From Pseudomonas sp. B21_DOA (lineage in GTDB: Bacteria; Pseudomonadota; Gammaproteobacteria; Pseudomonadales; Pseudomonadaceae): a stretch of 64,000 nucleotides of DNA. Under the pieces are notes generated by a model. That model was given only the letters and a program-made list of their open reading frames with translations, had not been told where the DNA came from and searched no databases. This document shows positions 55,762-64,000 of this stretch, piece after piece. The stretch covers positions 1,550,001 through 1,614,000 of the forward strand of contig CP086683.1 of assembly GCA_030544685.1 (NCBI GenBank), given 5' to 3'. Position numbers and translations under genes: made by a program. Positions within the stretch are counted from its first letter, which is position 1. Each line of letters starts with the position of its first letter.

Positions 55762-57045
55762 ATGCCGTTACGCGAAGAATGTCTGTGGGAAACGCTCACG
55801 CCACAACGGCCGGATAACACCGCGCTCAAGGGCGAGGTCAAGGTCGATGTCTGCGTGATCGGCGCCGGGTTCACCGGGTTGTCGGCGGCGCTGCATCTGT
55901 TGGAAAAAGGCAAAAGCGTTTGCGTGCTGGAAGCGAATCGCGCAGGGCACGGTGGTTCCGGGCGCAACGTCGGGCTGGTCAACGCCGGCCTGTGGATTCC
56001 TCCGGACGAGATCGAGGCCGGTTTCGGCGAGGCGGTCGGCAGTCAGCTCAACCGCATGCTCGGTGCGGCGCCGGCGCTGGTGTTCAACCTTGTGGATAAG
56101 TACAACATCGATTGCCAGTTGCGCCGCGAAGGCACTTTGCACATGGCTCACAACGCCAAGGGCGAGGCGGATCTGCGCAGTCGCGAGCAGCAGTGGAAGC
56201 GCCGTGGCGCGCCGGTCGAATTGCTGACCGGCAAAGCCTGCGAGCAAGCCACCGGTACGCAGAAAATCGCCGCCGCGTTGCTTGATCGCCGTGCCGGCAC
56301 GCTCAATCCGATGGCCTATGTCACCGGGCTGGCGAATGCCGTGCGCGGGCTCGGCGGGCAGATGTTCGATCATTCGCCGGTGACTCGCCTCGAGCGCGTT
56401 GGGCAGAAGTGGTCGGTACAGACCGCCCAGGGTTCGGTGCTCGCCGAGCAAGTGGTCATCGCCTCCAACGCCTACACCGAAGGCGACTGGACCGAACTCA
56501 AGCGCAATTTCTTTCCCGGTTATTACTATCAGGTCGCCTCGGTGCCCCTCAGCGAAGACGCCGCTCAAGAAATTCTTCCCGGCGGGCAGGGCTCGTGGGA
56601 TACCCGTCAGGTATTGAGCAGCATCCGTCGCGACAAGGACGGGCGCCTGTTGCTCGGCAGCCTCGGCAATGGCAATCAGAAACCGACCTGGTTTCTCAAG
56701 GCCTGGGCTGATCGGGTGCAGCAGCATTACTTCCCCAATCTGAAGCCGGTCGAGTGGGAATGCACCTGGACCGGGCGCATTGCGTTTACCCCTGATCACC
56801 TGATGCGCCTGTTCGAACCGGCGCCGGGCCTGGTGGCCGTCACCGGTTATAACGGTCGCGGCGTCACCACCGGCACGGTGGTCGGCAAAGCTTTCGCCGA
56901 TTACCTGTGCAACGGCAATCCGCAGGCACTGCCGATTCCCTTCGCACCGATGCAGCCCCTGGCTGGTGTGGGTTTGCGCAGTTGCCTGTACGAGGCCGGA
57001 TTTTCCCTGTATCACGCGGGCCAGTGCCTGCGCATCGTCATTTGA
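55762..57045 (+). CDS. amaA: L-pipecolate oxidase AmaA
   Basis: AmaA is an FAD-dependent amine oxidase converting L-pipecolate to piperidine-6-carboxylate, feeding AmaB. The ATG at 55762 (GGAG site) gives MPLREECLWETLTPQRPDN. The DAO-type FAD-binding motif is VDVCVIGAGFTGLSAALHL, with GHGGSGRNVGLVNAGLW after it. The C-terminal flavin contact GYNGRGVTTGTVVGKAFADYL is present. Length is 427 residues. Gene order with amaB and the LysR regulator matches P. putida. Confidence 0.92.
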   Translation: MPLREECLWETLTPQRPDNTALKGEVKVDVCVIGAGFTGLSAALHLLEKGKSVCVLEANRAGHGGSGRNVGLVNAGLWIPPDEIEAGFGEAVGSQLNRMLGAAPALVFNLVDKYNIDCQLRREGTLHMAHNAKGEADLRSREQQWKRRGAPVELLTGKACEQATGTQKIAAALLDRRAGTLNPMAYVTGLANAVRGLGGQMFDHSPVTRLERVGQKWSVQTAQGSVLAEQVVIASNAYTEGDWTELKRNFFPGYYYQVASVPLSEDAAQEILPGGQGSWDTRQVLSSIRRDKDGRLLLGSLGNGNQKPTWFLKAWADRVQQHYFPNLKPVEWECTWTGRIAFTPDHLMRLFEPAPGLVAVTGYNGRGVTTGTVVGKAFADYLCNGNPQALPIPFAPMQPLAGVGLRSCLYEAGFSLYHAGQCLRIVI

Positions 57046-57122
57046 GTGTTGAAATTTGTTGCCGCAAGCGGCGCTTTTGCATCCAGCGACTAGCCTGTAA
57101 TGGTGCGGGTTGTAGCAGTCCC

Positions 57123-57137
57123 GCACCAGCAGTGTGC
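57123..57137. promoter_or_regulatory. NtrC-like enhancer site
   Basis: GCACCAGCAGTGTGC has the GCAC-N7-GTGC core of NtrC sites and lies about 200 bp upstream of the sigma-54 promoter. The activator is inferred, and the match is to the core only. Confidence 0.35.
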
Positions 57138-57335
57138 AGTTCGGTGACGCGGGCTGTTACAGGCTGGTTGCACGTCGTTTGCCGCTGCGGTTGCAATGAT
57201 GGCGCGCGAGGGTTGCGCCTGTAAAAACAAATGGTTTCACCTTCCGCGGTTTAGACGGTTGCACGCCCAATGAAAATGGGACCGAAACAGTCGAAATAAC
57301 AACAACGCAGCGACTTTTTGAAGAATAAAAAACCG

Positions 57336-57351
57336 ATGGCACGGGCCTTGC
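57336..57351 (+). promoter_or_regulatory. Sigma-54 (RpoN) promoter of the liv operon
   Basis: TGGCAC-GGGCC-TTGCT is a perfect match to the -24/-12 consensus, with GG and GC separated by ten bases. The liv binding-protein start lies 61 bp downstream. Nothing else in the 366-bp gap is a gene. Confidence 0.8.
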
Positions 57352-57411
57352 TCTGAGCTTTGAGTGAAGTGAAGTCGCAGTGCCAACTAAAAAACCTTGG
57401 AGCACCACCTC

Positions 57412-58545
57412 ATGTCCCAGACGTTTTACAAGAAAGGCTTTCTGGCCCTCGCAGTCGCTACTGCGCTGGGTGTTTCTGCGTTTGCTCAAGCCGATATCAA
57501 GATCGGTGTAGCGGGTCCGATGACCGGTGCCAACGCGGCATTCGGCGAGCAGTACATGAAGGGTGCACAGGCAGCGGCCGATGCGGTCAACGCGGCGGGC
57601 GGCGTCAATGGGGAAAAAATCGTCCTGGTCAAAGGCGATGACGCCTGTGAACCGAAGCAGGCAGTGACGGTCGCCAAGGACCTCACCAACCAGAAAGTCG
57701 CCGGCGTGGTCGGGCACTTCTGCTCCTCGTCGACCATTCCAGCATCGGAAATCTACGACGAAGCCGGGATCATCGCGATCACCCCGGGCTCGACCAACCC
57801 GCAAGTTACCGAACGCGGTCTCAGCGCCATGTTCCGTATGTGCGGACGTGACGACCAGCAAGGCATCGTTGCCGGCGATTACATCGTCGACATGCTCAAA
57901 GGCAAAAAGGTTGTCGTGCTGCACGACAAGGACACCTACGGCCAAGGTCTGGCGGACGCTACCAAGGCTCAGTTGGAAAAGCGCGGCGTCAAGCCTGTGC
58001 TGTACGAAGGCCTGACCCGTGGCGAGAAAGACTTCAGCACCATCGTCACCAAGATCCGTGGCGCCGGCGCCGATGTCGTCTACTTCGGCGGCCTGCATCC
58101 GGAAGCCGGTCCACTGGTTCGCCAGCTGCGTGAGCAAGGCCTGAAAGACGTCAAGTTCATGTCTGACGACGGCATCGTGACCGACGAACTGGTGACCACT
58201 GCTGGCGGCCCGCAATTCACCGATGGCGTGCTGATGACCTTCGGCGCCGACCCGCGTCTGCTGCCAGAGAGCAAGACCGTAGTGGACGCGTTCCGCAAGG
58301 CCGGCACCGAGCCTGAGGGCTACACCCTGTACGCCTATGCTTCGGTTCAGACCCTGGCGGCGGCGTTCAACGGCGCGAAGAAAAACGACGGCGAAGCCGC
58401 TGCCAAGTGGCTGAAGGCCAACCCGGTGAAAACCGTGATGGGCGAGAAGACCTGGGATGCCAAAGGCGACCTGAAAGTCTCCGACTACGTGGTTTACCAG
58501 TGGGACAAGGACGGCAAATACCACCAGCTGGAAAAGCAGAAGTAA
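57412..58545 (+). CDS. livK: Branched-chain amino acid ABC transporter substrate-binding protein
   Basis: This periplasmic type-1 binding protein (LivJ/LivK/BraC family) delivers Leu, Ile, Val and related amino acids. The ATG at 57412 with a TTGGAG site gives MSQTFYKKGFLALAVATALG and a signal peptide cleaved after FAQA. Conserved segments are IKIGVAGPMTGANAAFGEQY, GHFCSSSTIPASEIYDEAGI and DDGIVTDELV. Length is 377 residues. It is separated from the permease gene by a REPIN, which may reduce read-through and allow excess binding protein. Confidence 0.95.
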   Translation: MSQTFYKKGFLALAVATALGVSAFAQADIKIGVAGPMTGANAAFGEQYMKGAQAAADAVNAAGGVNGEKIVLVKGDDACEPKQAVTVAKDLTNQKVAGVVGHFCSSSTIPASEIYDEAGIIAITPGSTNPQVTERGLSAMFRMCGRDDQQGIVAGDYIVDMLKGKKVVVLHDKDTYGQGLADATKAQLEKRGVKPVLYEGLTRGEKDFSTIVTKIRGAGADVVYFGGLHPEAGPLVRQLREQGLKDVKFMSDDGIVTDELVTTAGGPQFTDGVLMTFGADPRLLPESKTVVDAFRKAGTEPEGYTLYAYASVQTLAAAFNGAKKNDGEAAAKWLKANPVKTVMGEKTWDAKGDLKVSDYVVYQWDKDGKYHQLEKQK

Positions 58546-58580
58546 GGGCTGAAGCGATCAGCTGATCACTACCGATGCCC

Positions 58581-58670
58581 TGTGGGAGCGAGCCTGCTCG
58601 CGAAGACGCACTGACAAACAACCTCTGCGTTGAATGTTCAACCGCTTTCGCGAGCAGGCTCGCTCCCACA
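58581..58670. repeat. REPIN between livK and livH
   Basis: TGTGGGAGCGAGCCTGCTCG and its inverse flank a spacer of about 45 bp. It lies inside the operon, downstream of the binding-protein gene. Confidence 0.9.
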
Positions 58671-58789
58671 GAGGGATCAGTGGTGATCGGGCTGATCACG
58701 CTCCGACATTGCTCCGACGTACATCTGTATTTTTCCTAGAAGAACCGCGCGCCATGGGCGCGCAGGTTCTCACTGCGTGAGATTGCGTT

Positions 58790-59704
<915 letters not shown>

Positions 59705-59707
59705 GCG

Positions 59708-61008
59708 ATGTCTGCAACCACTGAAAAGTCCATCGATATCAAAAAAGTCTGGTCGAGGCGATTCTTGCCGGCCTGATTGCGCTGATCGTGTTCGGCCCGA
59801 TTGTCGGGGTGGTCCTCGACGGCTACAGCTTCAACCTCGAAGCGACACGCGTGGCGTGGATCATAGCCATCGTCATGGCCGGTCGCTTTGCGCTCAGCCT
59901 GTTCCTGCAAACACCCAAGGGCCTGAAGATCCTCGACGGTTTCGAGAGCACCGGTTCCGGTGTGCACGTGCTGCCGGCGGACTACAAATCGCGGCTGCGC
60001 TGGATCATCCCGCTGATTATCGTGCTGGCGATCATCGTGCCGTTCGTATCCAACTCCTACCTGCTCGGCGTGGTCATCCTCGGCTTGATCTACGTGCTGC
60101 TGGGGCTGGGGCTGAACATTGTGGTCGGTCTGGCCGGGCTGCTCGATCTGGGTTACGTGGCGTTCTACGCCATAGGCGCCTACGGTCTGGCATTGGGTTA
60201 TCAATATCTGGGTCTGGGTTTCTGGACCGTGCTGCCGCTGGCGGCGATCACCGCAGGTCTGGCTGGCTGCATTCTCGGTTTTCCTGTGTTGCGTCTGCAC
60301 GGTGACTACCTGGCGATCGTGACCCTGGGTTTTGGTGAAATCATTCGTCTGGTGCTGAACAACTGGCTGTCGCTGACTGGCGGGCCGAACGGCATGCCGG
60401 CGCCACTGCCGACGTTCTTCGGCCTGGAGTTCGGCAAGCGGGCGAAGGATGGTGGAGTACCGTTCCATGAGTTCTTCGGTCTTACCTACAACCCGGACGT
60501 GAAGTATTACTTCATTTACGCGGTGCTGTTCCTGGTGGTGCTGGCGGTGCTGTACGTCAAGCATCGGCTGGTGAAAATGCCGGTGGGTCGCGCCTGGGAA
60601 GCCCTGCGTGAAGATGAAATCGCCTGCCGCTCGATGGGCCTCAACCATGTGCTGGTCAAGCTCTCGGCGTTCACCATCGGTGCGTCGACGGCGGGTCTGG
60701 CCGGGGTGTTCTTTGCCACCTATCAAGGCTTCGTCAACCCGACTTCGTTCACCTTCTTCGAATCGGCGCTGATCCTCGCCATCGTCGTGCTCGGCGGCAT
60801 GGGTTCGACCATTGGCGTGGTCATCGCCGCGTTTGTGCTCACCGTCGCTCCGGAACTGCTGCGCGGCTTCGCTGAATACCGCGTGCTGCTGTTCGGCATC
60901 CTCATGGTGTTGATGATGATCTGGCGACCACGCGGGCTGATCCGTATCAGCCGCACCGGGGTCAAACCACGCAAAGGTGCCATTCACTACGAGAGGACTG
61001 CGCCATGA
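59708..61008 (+). CDS. livM: Branched-chain amino acid ABC transporter permease LivM (one frameshift near the N-terminus)
   Basis: The ATG at 59708 gives MSATTEKSIDIKK, and the frame breaks in the A6 run at 59741-59746. One more A restores KKSLVEAILAGLIALIVFGP and a 433-residue protein. An N-terminal extension precedes the LivM core (LGLGLNIVVGLAGLLDLGYV, HGDYLAIVTLGFGEIIRLVL). The stop overlaps livG (ATGA). Confidence 0.94.
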
Positions 61009-61877
61009 GTGAAGTCGTACTCTCTGTTGAAAAACTGATGATGCATTTCGGCGGCATCAAGGCCTTGAGCGATGTCAGCCTGAAGGTCAAACGCAATTCG
61101 ATTTTCGCCCTGATCGGTCCCAATGGCGCCGGCAAGACCACGGTGTTCAACTGCCTGACCGGGTTCTACAAGGCCACGGGCGGCAAGATCGAACTCAATG
61201 TGCGCGGCCAGCAGACCAACGTCATCCAGTTGCTGGGCGAGTCGTTCAAACCGACCGATTTCGTTTCGCCGAAATCCTTCCTCAGCCGCCTGTACTACAA
61301 GATGTTCGGCGGTACTCATCTGGTGAACCGTGCCGGTCTCGCCCGTACGTTCCAGAACATTCGCCTGTTCAAGGAAATGTCGGTGCTGGAAAACCTGCTG
61401 GTGGCGCAGCACATGTGGGTCAACCGCAACATGCTCGCCGGTATTCTCAACACCAAGGGCTATCGCAAGGCCGAGAGCGATGCGCTGGATGTCGCGTTCT
61501 ACTGGCTGGAAGTGGTCGATCTGGTCGACTGCGCCAACCGTCTCGCCGGTGAACTCTCGTACGGCCAACAACGCCGTCTGGAGATCGCTCGGGCCATGTG
61601 CACGCGGCCGCAGATCATCTGCCTCGACGAACCGGCCGCCGGCCTCAATCCTCAGGAAACCGAAGCGCTCAGCGCGATGATCCGGCTGCTGCGCGACGAG
61701 CACGATCTGACCGTGGTGCTGATCGAACACGACATGGGCATGGTCATGAGCATTTCCGATCACATCGTGGTTCTCGACCACGGCATCGTCATCGCCGAAG
61801 GCGGGCCGGAAGCGATCCGCAACGATCCGAAAGTGATCGCGGCCTATCTGGGCGCCGACGAAGAGGAGCTGGTATGA
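61005..61877 (+). CDS. livG: Branched-chain amino acid ABC transporter ATPase LivG
   Basis: The 290-residue ATPase has Walker A GPNGAGKTT, the signature ELSYGQQRRLEIARAM, Walker B IICLDEPAAGLNP and the H-loop IEHDMGMV. An inserted stretch between Walker A and the Q-loop (residues around 65-105, SFKPTDFVSPKSFLSRLYYK) is seen in proteobacterial LivG/BraF. It overlaps livM and livF by four bases each. Confidence 0.96.
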   Translation: MSEVVLSVEKLMMHFGGIKALSDVSLKVKRNSIFALIGPNGAGKTTVFNCLTGFYKATGGKIELNVRGQQTNVIQLLGESFKPTDFVSPKSFLSRLYYKMFGGTHLVNRAGLARTFQNIRLFKEMSVLENLLVAQHMWVNRNMLAGILNTKGYRKAESDALDVAFYWLEVVDLVDCANRLAGELSYGQQRRLEIARAMCTRPQIICLDEPAAGLNPQETEALSAMIRLLRDEHDLTVVLIEHDMGMVMSISDHIVVLDHGIVIAEGGPEAIRNDPKVIAAYLGADEEELV

Positions 61878-62590
61878 GTCAACCGATCCTCGAACTGCGT
61901 AATCTGGACGTGTTCTACGGCCCGATCCAGGCGCTCAAAGGCGTTTCACTGCAGATCAACGAAGGCGAGACCGTCAGCCTGATCGGCTCCAACGGTGCCG
62001 GCAAGTCGACCTTGCTGATGTCGATCTTCGGCCAGCCACGAGCGGCGGGCGGGCAGATTCTCTATCAGGGCGTCGACATCACACAGAAGTCTTCGCACTA
62101 CATCGCCTCCAACGGCATTGCGCAGTCGCCGGAAGGGCGGCGGGTGTTCCCCGACATGACCGTTGAGGAAAACCTGCTGATGGGCACTATCCCGATTGGC
62201 GACAAGTACGCCAAAGAGGACATGCAGCGCATGTTCGAGCTGTTTCCACGGCTCGAAGAACGGCGCAATCAGCGGGCGATGACCATGTCTGGCGGTGAAC
62301 AGCAGATGCTCGCCATCGCCCGTGCGCTGATGAGCCGGCCGAAGCTGTTGCTGCTCGATGAACCGAGCCTGGGTCTGGCACCGATCGTGGTGAAGCAGAT
62401 TTTCGCCACTCTGCGCGAGCTGGCGAAAACCGGGATGACGATTTTCCTCGTCGAGCAGAACGCCAACCATGCTTTGAAGCTGTCGGACCGGGCTTATGTG
62501 ATGGTCAACGGCGAGATTCGCCTGACCGGCACCGGTAAAGAACTGTTGGTGAATGAGGAGGTGCGTAACGCCTATCTGGGCGGGCACTGA
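61874..62590 (+). CDS. livF: Branched-chain amino acid ABC transporter ATPase LivF
   Basis: The 238-residue ATPase begins MSQPILELRNLDVFYGPIQA. It has Walker A GSNGAGKSTLL, the signature MSGGEQQMLAIARALM, Walker B LLLLDEPSLGLAP and H-loop residues in LVEQNANHAL. It is the last gene of the operon and forms a heterodimer with LivG. Confidence 0.97.
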   Translation: MSQPILELRNLDVFYGPIQALKGVSLQINEGETVSLIGSNGAGKSTLLMSIFGQPRAAGGQILYQGVDITQKSSHYIASNGIAQSPEGRRVFPDMTVEENLLMGTIPIGDKYAKEDMQRMFELFPRLEERRNQRAMTMSGGEQQMLAIARALMSRPKLLLLDEPSLGLAPIVVKQIFATLRELAKTGMTIFLVEQNANHALKLSDRAYVMVNGEIRLTGTGKELLVNEEVRNAYLGGH

Positions 62591-62612
62591 TTCTTCTCGC
62601 GGTTGTACACAG

Positions 62613-62642
62613 CCCCGGCGACGAGAGTCCCGGGGTTTTTTT
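62613..62642 (+). terminator. Terminator of the liv operon
   Basis: CCCCGG pairs with CCGGGG around an 11-base loop and is followed by a run of seven T. Confidence 0.85.
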
Positions 62643-62669
62643 ATCCTGTGGAATTCATCATCGTCCCCC

Positions 62670-62753
62670 TGTGGGAGCGAGCCTGCTCGCGAATGCGGTG
62701 TATCAGTCAACGTATTCTCTGGATGTGCCATTCAGGAGCAGGCTCGCTCCCAC
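62670..62753. repeat. REPIN with one degenerate arm
   Basis: The left arm TGTGGGAGCGAGCCTGCTCG is intact. The right arm (AGCAGGCTCGCTCCCAC) has lost its outer bases on one side. Confidence 0.8.
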
Positions 62754-62778
62754 CGATAAATTGTGTAATTCGCCGGAT

Positions 62779-64000
<1,222 letters not shown>

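Overview
The window looks like chromosome of a fluorescent Pseudomonas, probably of the P. fluorescens group. This rests on high GC, the conserved order queG-nnrE/D-tsaE-amiB-mutL-miaA-hfq-hflX-hflK-hflC-hisZ-purA, the rpsF-rpsR-rplI-dnaB block, azurin beside nadE-pncB, the pipecolate genes amaB/amaA, and many copies of the 'GTGGGAGCGAGCCTGCTCGC' REP palindrome. No prophage, insertion sequence, integrase or CRISPR array is visible.

Layout. 1-4.7 kb: a large RHS-repeat toxin-like gene. 4.9-19 kb: the housekeeping superoperon (tRNA modification, cell-wall amidase, mismatch repair, RNA chaperone, HflX/K/C, histidine and purine synthesis). 19-23.7 kb: a chemoreceptor and a ferric-iron type ABC system (binding protein plus permease, no ATPase). 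24-24.4 kb: two tandem tRNA-Leu(CAG) units. 24.5-31.8 kb: rnr-rlmB, then the S6/S18/L9 operon and dnaB. 31.8-39.2 kb: an accessory island of two minus-strand effector-like genes, one ending in a NEL-type E3 ubiquitin ligase domain. 39.4-48.8 kb: a YgiQ-type radical SAM gene, then a transglutaminase / ATP-grasp-alpha-E / transglutaminase cluster predicted to modify peptides. 49-53 kb: LOG-family hydrolase, azurin, nadE and pncB. 53-57 kb: LysR regulator with amaB and amaA for L-lysine/L-pipecolate catabolism. 57.4-62.6 kb: a five-gene branched-chain amino acid ABC importer behind a textbook sigma-54 promoter. The end holds a DnaA-box-rich intergenic region and a truncated short-chain dehydrogenase.

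Quality caveat. At least 14 genes, including purA, nadE, rnr and livM, carry apparent single-base frameshifts (about 20 in total). Most are one-base losses in homopolymers, and each gene repairs to the length expected of its family where one is known. I read these as sequencing or assembly errors and annotate the genes over their full repaired span, noting each break.

The most interesting material is (i) the two-gene effector island, with a shared duplicated N-terminal module and a triplicated helix-plus-LRR super-repeat ahead of the NEL domain, (ii) the transglutaminase/ATP-grasp/alpha-E cluster, and (iii) the RHS toxin with no recognisable immunity gene.
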